Shown: positions 9,314-19,102 of the stretch, in pieces
Position numbering within the stretch: the first letter of the stretch is position 1
Layout: each line of letters begins with the position of its first letter
Assembly (NCBI GenBank): GCA_964351595.1
Contig: CAYGOT010000018.1
Coordinates: 1-64,000, forward strand
Source of the DNA: UBA6059 sp964351595
Lineage (GTDB): Bacteria; Bacteroidota; Bacteroidia; Cytophagales; Cyclobacteriaceae
Reading direction: 5' to 3'
DNA: 64,000 nucleotides
Program-made: the position numbers and the translations under genes
Notes under the pieces: model-generated
What the model saw: only the letters and a program-made list of their open reading frames with translations
Databases searched by the model: none
What the model was told of the DNA's origin: nothing

Positions 9314-9535
9314 ATGTATTGGACATTAGAATTGGCTTCTTACCTCGAAGACGCTCCCTGGCCGGCAGCTAAAGATGAATTAATTGATTTTTCTATCAGG
9401 TCTGGCGCACCACTCGAGGTGGTCGAAAACCTCCAGGAGCTTGAGGATGACGGACAGCCTTATGAGAGTATTGAGGAGATTTGGCCGGATTATCCAACCA
9501 AAGAAGATTTCTTTTTTAACGAGGACGAGTATTAG
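9314..9535 (+). CDS. DUF2795 domain protein
   Basis: A 73-residue acidic protein (MYWTLELASYLEDAPWPAAK, ending with an Asp/Glu/Phe-rich tail). The segment LASYLEDAPWPAAKDELIDF and the following SGAPLEVVENLQEL resemble the DUF2795 fold, a small helical domain of unknown role common in Bacteroidota. It starts with ATG and has its own upstream gap of 157 bases. It converges with ispD, whose stop lies 18 bases downstream. Confidence 0.82.
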   Translation: MYWTLELASYLEDAPWPAAKDELIDFSIRSGAPLEVVENLQELEDDGQPYESIEEIWPDYPTKEDFFFNEDEY

Positions 9536-9553
9536 CGATTGAGCTATTTCGTA

Positions 9554-10243
9554 CTATTGATTCGCTTGGGCGAGAAATGCTTCCGCCCATATTAAGTCGT
9601 CAGGAGTCGTTATCTTGATATTTCTGTAATCCCCCTCATAGAGATGAATCTGGCCTCCGTTAGCTTCTAGCACAGAGGCGTCATCAGTAAAATTTTCCTT
9701 TTCTTCTTGTTTGAATGCTGATTTGATTTCAGCTATAGCAAATGTTTGTGGAGTCTGGATGAGCTTATAATCTGTCCGCGGTACATGCAGACTTGATTCT
9801 CCGGTTGTTTTGCGAATTGATTCTTTCAGAGCAACAGCAGCGATAGCATTGCCATGCTTTGACGCCATGTCGAAGGATCTCCCTATCATTTCCGAGCTTA
9901 CAAATGGGCGAACCCCATCGTGGATGGCCACTAGTCCCTCAGAATCATCCGGAACAGCTCCCAACCCGTTCTTTACCGATGAAAACCTGCTATTCCCACC
10001 TTTTACTATCTGATGAGTGACATCAAAGGAATGCTCGTTTACGAGATTTTCCCAAAAGGTCTGTTCAGTGGCTGGTAGAACTAATATGATTTTGAGCTGA
10101 GCATCATATCGCCTGAAAGCGTCAAGCGTATGCATCAGAATAGGCTTTCCACCTATCTTGATGAACTGCTTAGGAGTAGCAGAAGACATGCGACTTCCAG
10201 AGCCGCCAGCTACGATGATTGAGAATTTTTCCTGCTTATTCAT
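9554..10243 (-). CDS. ispD: 2-C-methyl-D-erythritol 4-phosphate cytidylyltransferase
   Basis: A 229-residue enzyme of the MEP isoprenoid pathway that joins CTP and MEP. It has the nucleotide-binding loop IIVAGGSGSRMSSATPKQFI (residues about 8-27), LVAIHDGVRPFVS in the centre, and KITTPDDLIWAEAFL at the C-terminus, all hallmarks of IspD. The length is normal. It lies 23 bases after queA on the same strand, so the two may share a transcript. Confidence 0.95.
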   Translation of the reverse strand: MNKQEKFSIIVAGGSGSRMSSATPKQFIKIGGKPILMHTLDAFRRYDAQLKIILVLPATEQTFWENLVNEHSFDVTHQIVKGGNSRFSSVKNGLGAVPDDSEGLVAIHDGVRPFVSSEMIGRSFDMASKHGNAIAAVALKESIRKTTGESSLHVPRTDYKLIQTPQTFAIAEIKSAFKQEEKENFTDDASVLEANGGQIHLYEGDYRNIKITTPDDLIWAEAFLAQANQ

Positions 10244-10266
10244 TTGCAGGGTGGCTTGATCTGTAT

Positions 10267-11313
10267 CTAGATGATGAGCATTGCATCACCATAGCTGAAA
10301 AACCTGTATTTTTCTTTTATGGCCAACTGATAAGCATCCATCATGAGATCATACCCACCAAATGCACTGGCCATCATTAGTAGAGTTGACTCTGGCATAT
10401 GGAAGTTAGTAAGAAGCCCTCCACAGATTTTAAACTCGAACGGAGGAAATATGAACTTATCAGTCCACCCGCTACTTGCTTTAAGTTGACCTCCCGCTGA
10501 CACAGATGTCTCGAGCGTTCTCATTACGGTAGTGCCTACTGCAATGACCCGCTTCTTTTCAGCCATAGTTCGATTTACGATATCGGCGGTTTTTTCCGGC
10601 ACATCGTAGTTTTCAGAATCCATCTTGTGCTTCGTAAGATCTTCTACATCCACAGGTCTGAAAGTACCAAGACCAACGTGCAAGGTGATGGGTTCGATAT
10701 TAGCACCGATGATCTCTAGTCGCTTCAACACTGATTTTGTGAAGTGCAGGCCAGCTGTTGGCGCTGCCACAGCACCCACATGCTCAGCATAGATCGTCTG
10801 GAATCTTTCTCGATCTTCCGGCTCGGCGTTTCTTTGAATATTTTTTGGTAAAGGTGTCTCGCCTAGTGTGTCTACTGACTTGTAGAACTCCTCGTCTGTA
10901 CCATCATAAAGGAAACGAATGGTACGTCCTCTGGAAGTAGTATTGTCAATCACCTCCGCGACCAGCTCGCCATCTCCAAAGTACAGTTTGTTACCAACTC
11001 GTATTTTTCGAGCAGGATCCACAAGCACATCCCAAAGATGCATTTCTCTATTTAGCTCCCTCAGAAGAAAAACTTCGATTTTTGCACCTGTCTTCTCCTT
11101 ATTACCGTACAGTCTAGCAGGAAAAACTTTGGTATTATTAATTACCATCGTATCTCCCTCATTGAAATATTCGATAACATCTTTGAATACCTTGTGCTCA
11201 ATCTTGCCGGTATCCTTATGAATAACCATCAAACGCGACTCGTCTCGGTTTTCCGAAGGGTAAAGAGCAACACGATCTGGAGGTAATTCGAACTTAAAGG
11301 CGGATAACTTCAT
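10267..11313 (-). CDS. queA: S-adenosylmethionine:tRNA ribosyltransferase-isomerase
   Basis: A 348-residue QueA, which transfers and isomerises the ribosyl moiety of SAM onto preQ1-tRNA to give epoxyqueuosine. Visible motifs: FELPPDRVALYPSENRDESR at the start, DTMVINNTKVFPARL, VAAPTAGLHFT, the LHVGLGTFRPV motif, and GGLLTNFHMPESTLLMMASA near the end. The length is normal. On the minus strand TACTTTTG (plus 11356-11363) just upstream resembles a -7 element. Confidence 0.96.
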   Translation of the reverse strand: MKLSAFKFELPPDRVALYPSENRDESRLMVIHKDTGKIEHKVFKDVIEYFNEGDTMVINNTKVFPARLYGNKEKTGAKIEVFLLRELNREMHLWDVLVDPARKIRVGNKLYFGDGELVAEVIDNTTSRGRTIRFLYDGTDEEFYKSVDTLGETPLPKNIQRNAEPEDRERFQTIYAEHVGAVAAPTAGLHFTKSVLKRLEIIGANIEPITLHVGLGTFRPVDVEDLTKHKMDSENYDVPEKTADIVNRTMAEKKRVIAVGTTVMRTLETSVSAGGQLKASSGWTDKFIFPPFEFKICGGLLTNFHMPESTLLMMASAFGGYDLMMDAYQLAIKEKYRFFSYGDAMLII

Positions 11314-11355
11314 ATTTAATGCTGCGGTATTAAATAGCTAAATAAATGAGGACGC

Positions 11356-11363
11356 AAAAGTAG
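11356..11363 (-). promoter_or_regulatory. Possible -7 promoter element of queA
   Basis: The minus strand reads TACTTTTG here, matching TAnnTTTG, 43 bases upstream of the queA ATG. A good TTTG element at the right distance is not obvious, so support is partial. Confidence 0.35.
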
Positions 11364-11405
11364 TAAAAGTTTGTTTAACTGTTTTGGGATGATCATATTT
11401 AATTC

Positions 11406-12665
11406 ATGAAGCTGGCACTTGTCCTACGGCTCATCGGAGAGAGCTTCTTATTCGCCATAAGTGCATTAAGAACCAACCTGTTGCGTACAGTATTATCTCT
11501 TCTGGGAGTAACCGTCGGTATTTTTGCCATTATAGCCGTGTTTACCCTGGTTGACTCTCTTGAAACCAAGCTTAAAAGCAGTTTTGATTTCTTGGGCACC
11601 AACAACATCAACGTTGAGAAGTGGCCGTACGGATTTAATGGGCCCTACCCCTGGTGGAAATACTTAAATCGACCGCAACCCACCTACGATGAATTTAAGT
11701 TTTTAGAGGACAATGTGAAGAATGCGCAGGGGATAACTGTCCTTTCCAGACGCTCGCGTTCCACAATCAAATATGATAACAGCAGTAGCACAGATGTAGA
11801 TTTGGTCGGTGCTTCCTATGGTTATGTCGATGTGGTCGATGTACCAGTTGAATCAGGAAGGTATTTTACCATACAGGAGTCAGCTAATGGTAATAACGTT
11901 GCTATTATTGGTTCAAGGGTCGCTGCTGATCTATTCCCATTTGGACAAACTGCTTTGGGAAAAAGGATCAAGGTCAAAGGGATTAAGTACACGGTCATAG
12001 GTGTGATGGAAGAGGAGGGAGAAGGCTTCTTGGGTCTGCCTAGCAATGATGACAAAGTATTGGTACCGTATCAAAGCTTTCGGAAGCTCTATTACGCCGG
12101 AAGGTTTAGAGGGTTGTCGACAACTATTTCATTGAAGGGGATGGATAGTGACGATGGTCTGATTGATCTTGAGAATGAGTTGAGAGGACTAATGCGAAGA
12201 AAGCGTGGATTGAAGCCTCTGGAAGATGATAGCTTTGCTCTAAATCGCCCAGAGGCCATCGCTGGTTTTATTGGAGCTACCTTCGACGTTATCACCATAG
12301 CGGGTTGGGTCATCGGTAGCTTTTCGATTCTGGTAGGAGGATTCGGCATAGCCAATATCATGTTCGTATCTGTAAAAGAGCGAACCCCGATTATTGGAAT
12401 CCAAAAGTCACTAGGTGCCAAGAATTATTTCATTCTGCTCCAATTCCTTTTCGAAGCAGTTTTCTTAAGCGCCATTGGCGGACTTTTTGGACTCTTATTG
12501 GTCTTCTTATTGACCTATGTCCCTATAGGATCGCTGGAGCTATCACTTACATTTTCCAACGCCCTGTTGGGTGTGGCGGTCTCGATAATCATAGGAGTGA
12601 TATCAGGGATTGTGCCTGCCGGTATGGCCGCCAAGCTTGATCCGGTGATAGCAATTCGATCCTAA
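11406..12665 (+). CDS. ABC transporter permease, MacB/FtsX type
   Basis: A 419-residue integral inner-membrane permease. It shows one N-terminal transmembrane segment (LRTVLSLLGVTVGIFAIIAV), a large periplasmic MacB-like domain (residues about 45-280, including GRYFTIQESANGNNVAIIG), and three C-terminal transmembrane helices with the FtsX motif (VGGFGIANIMFVSVKERTPI, then GIQKSLGAK). The partner ATPase is not adjacent. Such permeases act in mechanotransmission for peptide, lipoprotein or antibiotic export, and the substrate is not predictable here. It converges on recA with 12 bases between stops. Confidence 0.9.
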   Translation: MKLALVLRLIGESFLFAISALRTNLLRTVLSLLGVTVGIFAIIAVFTLVDSLETKLKSSFDFLGTNNINVEKWPYGFNGPYPWWKYLNRPQPTYDEFKFLEDNVKNAQGITVLSRRSRSTIKYDNSSSTDVDLVGASYGYVDVVDVPVESGRYFTIQESANGNNVAIIGSRVAADLFPFGQTALGKRIKVKGIKYTVIGVMEEEGEGFLGLPSNDDKVLVPYQSFRKLYYAGRFRGLSTTISLKGMDSDDGLIDLENELRGLMRRKRGLKPLEDDSFALNRPEAIAGFIGATFDVITIAGWVIGSFSILVGGFGIANIMFVSVKERTPIIGIQKSLGAKNYFILLQFLFEAVFLSAIGGLFGLLLVFLLTYVPIGSLELSLTFSNALLGVAVSIIIGVISGIVPAGMAAKLDPVIAIRS

Positions 12666-12677
12666 GACTGTCTCTGT

Positions 12678-13709
12678 CTACTTATCAGCTTTTTCTGCAG
12701 TTTCTTCAGGGACGTCTCCGTTGATGATTTGCTTGATTTTGCCTTCTACCTCTTCCATCAATTCTGGGTTGTCTAGCAGCAGTTGCTTAACAGAATCCCG
12801 TCCTTGTCCCAGTTTGTTGTCCATATAAGAGAACCATGAGCCGGCTTTCTTTATCACGTTTAGTTCAACGCCCAGATCAATGATCTCTCCGACTTTTGAT
12901 ATACCTGCACCATACATGATGTCAAACTCGACAACTTTGAAAGGTGGCGCTACCTTATTCTTTACGACTTTCACCCTGGTGCGATTACCAAGAATACTAT
13001 CAGCATTTTCCTTGATTTGGCCAATACGGCGAATGTCGAGTCGAACCGAAGCATAAAACTTGAGCGCATTACCACCTGTGGTAGTTTCTGGATTGCCAAA
13101 CATCACACCGATCTTTTCTCGAAGCTGGTTAATGAATATACAAGCGCACCCGGTTTTGTTAATCGCACCTGTCAGTTTTCTAAGTGCTTGCGACATCAGC
13201 CTTGCTTGAAGACCCATTTTGCTATCACCCATCTCACCCTCGAGTTCAGCTTTAGGTACCAAAGCGGCTACTGAGTCAATCACGATGATATCTATTGCAC
13301 CAGAGCGAATTAGATGCTCAGCGATTTCCAAAGCTTGTTCACCATTATCAGGTTGAGAAATCAGCAAATTTTCAGTGTCAATACCCAGCTTTTCCGCATA
13401 GAGCTTATCAAAAGCGTGCTCAGCATCAATAAATGCTGCTAACCCTCCGGCTTTTTGAGCTTCCGCAATACAATGCATGGAGAGGGTGGTTTTACCAGAA
13501 GACTCTGGGCCATAGATCTCAACAACTCGACCCCTGGGAATACCACCGATACCTAGCGCAATGTCTAAGCCTAATGAGCCGGTAGAAATGGCTGGAATAT
13601 CCAACACTTTTTCGTCACTAAGCTTCATCACTGCCCCTTTTCCGTAGGTCTTCTCAAGCTTATCTATGGTTAACTGTAGTGCTTTTAATTTTTCTGATTG
13701 TTCGCTCAT
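12678..13709 (-). CDS. recA: Recombinase RecA
   Basis: A 343-residue RecA, the strand-exchange ATPase of homologous recombination and SOS induction. It has Walker A GPESSGKTT, the LDIALGIGGIPRGRVVEIYG lead-in, Walker B IIVIDSVAAL, loop L2 with NQLREKIGVMFGNPETTTGG, and an acidic C-terminal tail (EETAEKADK). Length and motifs are normal. It starts at ATG with a 259-base upstream gap in which I see no LexA-like operator that I can vouch for. Confidence 0.98.
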   Translation of the reverse strand: MSEQSEKLKALQLTIDKLEKTYGKGAVMKLSDEKVLDIPAISTGSLGLDIALGIGGIPRGRVVEIYGPESSGKTTLSMHCIAEAQKAGGLAAFIDAEHAFDKLYAEKLGIDTENLLISQPDNGEQALEIAEHLIRSGAIDIIVIDSVAALVPKAELEGEMGDSKMGLQARLMSQALRKLTGAINKTGCACIFINQLREKIGVMFGNPETTTGGNALKFYASVRLDIRRIGQIKENADSILGNRTRVKVVKNKVAPPFKVVEFDIMYGAGISKVGEIIDLGVELNVIKKAGSWFSYMDNKLGQGRDSVKQLLLDNPELMEEVEGKIKQIINGDVPEETAEKADK

Positions 13710-13968
13710 GGCAGGGTCTATTTAACTAACAGTGGTGATTAATTCATACTAGCGCAATTATCAACAATTCCTGTTGATATTACTAAGGTATATAGCAAAT
13801 AGTAGAAAAGACTAATAATATTAGTACAACTTTCATCTTTGCTAAGTAACTGGAAGAATAGTTCTCATTTCCAGCTAGCAAATATGAAGCGTAGTTTACG
13901 TTGATATTATTGCCCTACTTGTTTCAGATGGGTTTGTTGATGGACAGCTGCGCTATTAAGTAAGCTGT

Positions 13969-14415
13969 CTAAACCGATTTCGGAGGCACGTCACTCTGCT
14001 CAGTTGATGAAGTGGAGTTTAAACTAATTTTATTGACAATTTGGTCATCAAGTAGGCTGTAAAAAATATAGATAGCGAACCCAGTACCGAGTGGAAACTG
14101 AAAAAGAAATAGAACCGCTGAAAATAAAGCAGCTATTCTTGCCCATTGCTTTTGTGATAACAGACCCACTCCAATCACTATGTCTATCAACCCAATGATC
14201 ATATAAAAGCTAGGAATCAAATAGAGTAAACCGAAAGGTGGATGGTTTAAGGTGAAGATGCCAAATTCATAATTCCAACCTTCGAAATGATTTTCCAGAA
14301 AGCCTTCACTGAGCTGTATGAAATTGAATGAAAATGAAGTGATGACTAGCACTAGAATGCCCAGAACTAGAAATATTTTACCGATAATCCTAGTGTGTCT
14401 TGCTTTCTGATCCAT
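13969..14415 (-). CDS. Four-helix membrane protein, unknown function
   Basis: A 148-residue protein with about four hydrophobic helices (IGKIFLVLGILVLVITSFSF; LLYLIPSFYMIIGLIDIVIG; ARIAALFSAVLFLFQFPLG; and the adjoining FAIYIFYSLL) and short polar ends, so probably an inner-membrane protein of the small DoxX/DUF-type class. I do not recognise the family. It is monocistronic, divergent from the aminopeptidase-like gene at 14518. Confidence 0.7.
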   Translation of the reverse strand: MDQKARHTRIIGKIFLVLGILVLVITSFSFNFIQLSEGFLENHFEGWNYEFGIFTLNHPPFGLLYLIPSFYMIIGLIDIVIGVGLLSQKQWARIAALFSAVLFLFQFPLGTGFAIYIFYSLLDDQIVNKISLNSTSSTEQSDVPPKSV

Positions 14416-14517
14416 GGTATCGAGGTTTTTGTGTATTGTATAGTACTATGTAATACACGTAAGTATACGAAACTTTTTTAATGTAGTTGTAGATTAAGTA
14501 TATCAAAGGGTAAAGGA

Positions 14518-15546
14518 TTGAAGAGGAAATGGAAAGTGGTGCTCGTATTTGCGGTCGCTGTAGTAGCACTTGTTGTCATCTATGCGGATCTGCTGGAGTA
14601 TGGGATAGGGCAGGCCAGAGGTCAGCTGAGGGTGATTATGGATGCCCAACCGATAGAGGTTTATTTGAATGATCCCGATTTTCCTGACTCCTTGAAAGCA
14701 AAGGTCAGGATCATTGAAGAAGTGAAGGCCTTTGCTATTGAGGAGCTGGGCCTCAATAGGTCTGATAATTATACTTCGATATACGATCAGGAGGGCAGGG
14801 AGATACTCTGGAATGTTTCCGCGGCGGATGAATTTGAGCTGAAGCCTTTCGAGTGGTCATTTCCGATAGTGGGTACCTTTAGCTATAAGGGTTTCTTCGA
14901 AAAGGACAAAGCCATTGCTGAAAGAGCAAGACTAGATTCATTAGGGTACGATACCAACATTCGAAATGTCAATGCCTGGTCTACCCTTGGTTGGTTCAGA
15001 GACCCGATCCTTTCCAATATGCTCTATCGTAGTGAAGGGCAGCTGGCCGAGCTGATCATTCATGAGCTGACCCATGCCACGGTGTTCGTCACTGATAGCC
15101 TGACTTTCAATGAAAATCTAGCCTCTTTTGTTGGCAGCATTGGGGCTGAAGCCTACCTAAAGAAAAAGTATGGCGTCAATTCTGAGGAGCTAAGGCTCTA
15201 TAAAGCTTCTGAAAATGATTATGAAATGTACCTCTCTCATATGATCAGAGGATCCAAAGAGCTGGAACAGTTGTATCGAGCTACGGAAGGGATGGATGTC
15301 GAAAATAGGCGGAGGCTTAAGCAGGAAAAAATAAGGGAGATCGTCCATACCTTAGACACAGTGAGTTTCTATCAACCTCAACGATTTCTTAGAGTTTTTC
15401 AAGACCGACTTCCCAACAACGCCAACTTAATGTCATATCTACGTTACCACTCTCAGCGAGATTTGTTGGCAGATCAATATTTAGATAATTTTGAAGGAGA
15501 TATTAAGGCATACATTTTGTACCTCAAGGAAAAATATGGTGTTTGA
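14518..15546 (+). CDS. Predicted aminopeptidase (zinc, HELTH)
   Basis: A 342-residue protein with an N-terminal membrane anchor (WKVVLVFAVAVVALVVIYAD) and a long extracytoplasmic domain. It belongs to the predicted aminopeptidase family (COG4324-like): the phrase LLEYGIGQARGQLRVI near the start and the metal motif HELTHA at residues 182-187, followed by NENLASFVGSIGAEAYL with the probable third ligand. The start is TTG. It is followed 56 bases later by a DUF3108 envelope protein on the same strand. Enzymatic activity of the family is inferred from the motif. Confidence 0.82.
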   Translation: MKRKWKVVLVFAVAVVALVVIYADLLEYGIGQARGQLRVIMDAQPIEVYLNDPDFPDSLKAKVRIIEEVKAFAIEELGLNRSDNYTSIYDQEGREILWNVSAADEFELKPFEWSFPIVGTFSYKGFFEKDKAIAERARLDSLGYDTNIRNVNAWSTLGWFRDPILSNMLYRSEGQLAELIIHELTHATVFVTDSLTFNENLASFVGSIGAEAYLKKKYGVNSEELRLYKASENDYEMYLSHMIRGSKELEQLYRATEGMDVENRRRLKQEKIREIVHTLDTVSFYQPQRFLRVFQDRLPNNANLMSYLRYHSQRDLLADQYLDNFEGDIKAYILYLKEKYGV

Positions 15547-15602
15547 TGATTATCGATAACCTCATCTGCCAGATTTACGATTAAAGCAAAGAGTACACAG
15601 CC

Positions 15603-16427
15603 GTGAAAAAACTACGAATATTATTCCCCGTAATGCTCCTTTTATTGCTGTCAGCATTTACACTGGTGAGCGAGCTGAGCACCTACCGGAATCTTGAGAA
15701 CAAGAGCTTTGGTAGCGGTGAGCGACTGGAATACAAAATTCACGTCGGTCTATTAAATGCGGCTCACTCCACCATGTATATCAGCGATACCATCTATCAG
15801 CTTAATGGTCGTCCATGTTTCAAGATAGATGTGCAGGGCAAAACCTCAGGTGTTTTTGATTTCTTCATTAGGGTACGAGACCAGTGGGGAAGCTATCTCG
15901 ACACTACCGCCATCATACCACATCAGTTCTATCGCAATATAGAGGAAGGTAAGTATCGAAAATATGAGGTGGTCGAGTTTGATCACGATCTCGATTCTGC
16001 AATAGTATTGAAGATGGACAAGCATACCAGAAAGCTCAAAGAGCGAAAGTCATTTAATATTAAAGATGATTCTCAGGATCTGATCAGTGGATATTACTAC
16101 ATGCGGACGCTGGATTACTCTAAGTTCAATATAGGCGATACTTTGAAGGTGCCGGCTTTCTTTGATGATGAGAACTATGAGTTTAAAACCACATTTGTAG
16201 GAAGAGAAGAAGTACGGACTAAGCTGGGCAAGGTGCACGCCATAGTGCTTTCCCCGATCATGCCGGAAAATTCGATTTTCGATGGTGAGAATGCGATAAG
16301 AATCTGGCTTTCTGATGACCAGAATAAAATCCCTCTAAAAGTAAAGGCGAAGATGTTCGTTGGTTCTGTGGAGATAGATATCACCGATAGCTACAATCTC
16401 AAATCGCCACTTGCTCTCGTTGAATAA
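15603..16427 (+). CDS. DUF3108 family exported protein
   Basis: A 274-residue protein with a cleavable signal peptide (LRILFPVMLLLLLSAFTLV). The mature part follows the DUF3108 pattern: FGSGERLEYKIHVGLLNAAH near the start, a beta-rich middle, and ending IRIWLSDDQNKIPLKVKAK followed by VGSVEIDITDSY. The family is periplasmic or outer-membrane associated, beta-barrel or lipocalin-like in fold, and of unknown function. The start codon is GTG. Confidence 0.85.
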   Translation: MKKLRILFPVMLLLLLSAFTLVSELSTYRNLENKSFGSGERLEYKIHVGLLNAAHSTMYISDTIYQLNGRPCFKIDVQGKTSGVFDFFIRVRDQWGSYLDTTAIIPHQFYRNIEEGKYRKYEVVEFDHDLDSAIVLKMDKHTRKLKERKSFNIKDDSQDLISGYYYMRTLDYSKFNIGDTLKVPAFFDDENYEFKTTFVGREEVRTKLGKVHAIVLSPIMPENSIFDGENAIRIWLSDDQNKIPLKVKAKMFVGSVEIDITDSYNLKSPLALVE

Positions 16428-16587
16428 GTATTATGAAATTGTTACCATTATTCTGGTAAAACAGATTTCTGACTAAATTTAAATATCATCGAAGGGATTG
16501 GTGATACGGCCCCAAAAATTGAAAATTATTCATCGGTCGTTAAGTCTTGGTCAACTAAAAGTTAATTTCCTATTAACTAACTAACCC

Positions 16588-17277
16588 ATGGGTAATAAGA
16601 AAAACCAGAAGATACTGGTTGTAGATGATGAGTCGGATATTCTTGAGCTGCTGAAGTACAACCTCGAAAAAGAGGGGTATGAGGTGAAAACAGCATTAGA
16701 CGGCATCAAGGGTGTCGAGATCGCCAAGTCTTTTCAGCCTGAGTTGATATTGCTTGATATCATGATGCCTAAGCAGGATGGTGTGGAGACCTGTCGCCAG
16801 TTGCGTGACCTACCTGAATTGCAAAATTCGTACATCGTCTTCCTCACTGCGAGAAGTGAAGAATACTCGGAGGTTGCGGCTTTTGATATGGGTGCGGATG
16901 ACTACATCACTAAGCCTATCAAACCACGAGCATTGATGTCCAGGATTAGCGCGATGTTTCGCCGTGAGTCCAAAAAGAAGAAAGACGTCAGTAAAATCAC
17001 CATAGAAGATATGGTAATAGACCGCAGCAGCTATACAGTGACAGTCAAAGACGAAAAAATAAATCTTCCTAAGAAGGAATTTGAGTTGCTGTATTTTCTG
17101 GCTCAGAACCCGGGCAAAGTATTCAGTCGGGATGACCTCTTACAAAATATTTGGGGTACCGACGTATATGTACTCGCCCGAACAGTCGACGTACACATTA
17201 GAAAAGTAAGAGAAAAGATCGGAGAAGGTTATATTGCAACCGTAAAAGGAGTCGGTTACAAGTTCGACGAAAATTAA
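16588..17277 (+). CDS. Response regulator, OmpR/PhoB type
   Basis: A 229-residue response regulator. The receiver domain (about 8-125) shows the acidic pair VVDDESDILEL, the phospho-acceptor Asp in LILLDIMMPKQDG, the Thr in FLTARSE and the Lys in YITKPIKP. A winged-helix DNA-binding domain follows (about 135-229; LPKKEFELLYFLAQNPGKVF, ARTVDVHIRKVREKI). It is 3 bases before the cognate histidine kinase. The arrangement and sequence suggest PhoB/PhoR, but the regulon is unknown. The upstream gap holds an inverted repeat GTTAAT/ATTAAC at 16561-16577. Confidence 0.92.
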   Translation: MGNKKNQKILVVDDESDILELLKYNLEKEGYEVKTALDGIKGVEIAKSFQPELILLDIMMPKQDGVETCRQLRDLPELQNSYIVFLTARSEEYSEVAAFDMGADDYITKPIKPRALMSRISAMFRRESKKKKDVSKITIEDMVIDRSSYTVTVKDEKINLPKKEFELLYFLAQNPGKVFSRDDLLQNIWGTDVYVLARTVDVHIRKVREKIGEGYIATVKGVGYKFDEN

Positions 17278-17280
17278 TCT

Positions 17281-18360
17281 ATGATCTTTAATGCGAGGGC
17301 AATTGCCCTCTTGTTGTCTACGAGTGTAGCGATTATCACTACATTCTTCCTGTCATTGGTGGCTACAGTCTCCAACCTAGCTCTTTTTATTGCCTTTTCG
17401 ATCTCATTTGCTGCCACCTACATTCTTACTACGTTGATTGTAGAGTTCCTTTTTTTCAAGGAGATCAACAGTATTTATGATGCGTTGGAAAAGCTACAGG
17501 ACAAGGACTTTTCTCAAATAAAAACAAAAACCAAGAACCCAATCAACCCTCTCAGAGGAATCAATCAGGAGATATATAGTTATGCAGAAATAAAGCAGAG
17601 GGAGATTGAGGAGCTTAAGAGAATGGAAACCTTCAGGAGAGAGTTCCTGGCTGATGTGTCGCATGAGCTTAAGACTCCCATTTTTGCAGCGCAGGGTTTT
17701 GTGCATACGCTGATAGACGGGGCTGTCGAAGACAAAAAGGTAAGAAACAAGTTCCTTAAAAAAGCAGCCAAGAGTCTTGATGGACTTGATATGCTTGTTC
17801 ATGATCTACTTACCTTATCTCATATGGAGACCGGTGAGATCAAGATGCACTTCGAGTATTTCGATATTGTTGAGCTCACTTCCGAAGTATTTGATCAGTT
17901 TGAGGAGAAGGCGGAGAAGAAATCTATCAAGCTCAAATTGTCGCAGGATATCGATGAGGCTATTTTTGTGCACGCAGATTATCAGCGTATCTATCAGGTA
18001 ATGATTAATCTGACCTCAAATGCCATTAAATACACCAAAAAAGGTGGTGATGTAGTGGTCAACTTTGAAGTTGGAAAGAGTGAAGTCACCGTATTTGTAA
18101 AAGATACCGGAAGGGGCATTCCTCCGGAGGATTTGAAGCGTATCTTCGAGCGGTTTTACAGAGTAGAGAAGAGTAGAAGTAAGGATAAGGGAGGCACAGG
18201 GCTTGGATTGGCGATAGTGAAACACATTACAGAGGCGCACGATAGCCGGGTTAATGTGACCAGTACCGTTGGGAAAGGCTCCACTTTTAGCTTTAAGTTA
18301 AAGAAAGGAAAGCGTGTGGAAAGCGCACCGCGTAGATGGCATGATGACGATGATGAATAG
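17281..18360 (+). CDS. Sensor histidine kinase, PhoR-like
   Basis: A 359-residue membrane kinase with two transmembrane helices (residues about 5-60) and no large sensor domain. HisKA has the phospho-acceptor His in DVSHELKTPIFAAQGFV. The HATPase_c domain shows the N-box (NLTSNAIKYTKKGG), G1 (VKDTGRGIPPEDL), the F box (IFERFYRV) and G2 (GGTGLGLAIVKHI). The basic and acidic tail (APRRWHDDDDE) is unusual but short. It is directly downstream of the response regulator. Confidence 0.92.
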   Translation: MIFNARAIALLLSTSVAIITTFFLSLVATVSNLALFIAFSISFAATYILTTLIVEFLFFKEINSIYDALEKLQDKDFSQIKTKTKNPINPLRGINQEIYSYAEIKQREIEELKRMETFRREFLADVSHELKTPIFAAQGFVHTLIDGAVEDKKVRNKFLKKAAKSLDGLDMLVHDLLTLSHMETGEIKMHFEYFDIVELTSEVFDQFEEKAEKKSIKLKLSQDIDEAIFVHADYQRIYQVMINLTSNAIKYTKKGGDVVVNFEVGKSEVTVFVKDTGRGIPPEDLKRIFERFYRVEKSRSKDKGGTGLGLAIVKHITEAHDSRVNVTSTVGKGSTFSFKLKKGKRVESAPRRWHDDDDE

Positions 18361-18371
18361 CTAAGGCGAGT

Positions 18372-19088
18372 ATGAAGAAGATAGATTTTCAATCCCTCAT
18401 TCTTGATGAGACCGATGATTATATCATGGTCAACAAACCACCGTTTTTATCCACATTGGAAGACAGGGCTGACCGTACCAATCTTCAAAAACTAGCGAAA
18501 GAATACTGGCCAGAAGCTCAAATCGCCCATCGGCTGGACAAGGAAACGAGTGGTGTTTTGGCGATAGCCAAGAACCCGGAGGCGTACAGATCGCTAGCCA
18601 TGCAGTTTGAGAAGCGTGAGGTGAGTAAAGTATATCATGCTGTAGTTGCGGGTATTCATGATTTCAATCAAGAGGAGATTAATGCACCCATCAAGAAACT
18701 GACGGTTGGGGTAGTACGAATAGACAAAGGAGAAGGTAAGCCATCTTTGACCCGCGTTTCTACCATCAGAACCTTCAGAAGGCATACATTACTCGAGTGC
18801 AGACCTGTAACAGGGCGTATGCATCAGATAAGGGTTCATCTTAGCAGTATTGGGGTACCGATAGTAGGTGATACACTGTATCACGGAGCGCATTTATACT
18901 TATCAGAAATAAAACCCAACTACAACCTGAAGAAGTGGACCGAAGAGCAACCATTGATTAAAAGAGTGGCACTACATGCATTTCAGCTTGAATTTAAAGA
19001 TTTAAGTGGCCAGCTCGTGAAAGCAGAAGCCCCCTACCCCAAGGACTTTAATGTGATAGTGAAGCAACTCGACAAGCACGCCTTATAA
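18372..19088 (+). CDS. RluA-type pseudouridine synthase
   Basis: A 238-residue enzyme that isomerises uridine to pseudouridine in RNA. The catalytic motif HRLDKETSGVLAIAKN holds the nucleophilic Asp, and GRMHQIRVHLSSIGVPIVGD is the second hallmark. There is no S4 domain, so it belongs to the short RluA class (RluA/TruC type), whose target (rRNA or tRNA) is not predictable. It starts 11 bases after the kinase stop. Confidence 0.9.
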   Translation: MKKIDFQSLILDETDDYIMVNKPPFLSTLEDRADRTNLQKLAKEYWPEAQIAHRLDKETSGVLAIAKNPEAYRSLAMQFEKREVSKVYHAVVAGIHDFNQEEINAPIKKLTVGVVRIDKGEGKPSLTRVSTIRTFRRHTLLECRPVTGRMHQIRVHLSSIGVPIVGDTLYHGAHLYLSEIKPNYNLKKWTEEQPLIKRVALHAFQLEFKDLSGQLVKAEAPYPKDFNVIVKQLDKHAL

Positions 19089-19102
19089 ATTTCATATTGT
19101 CA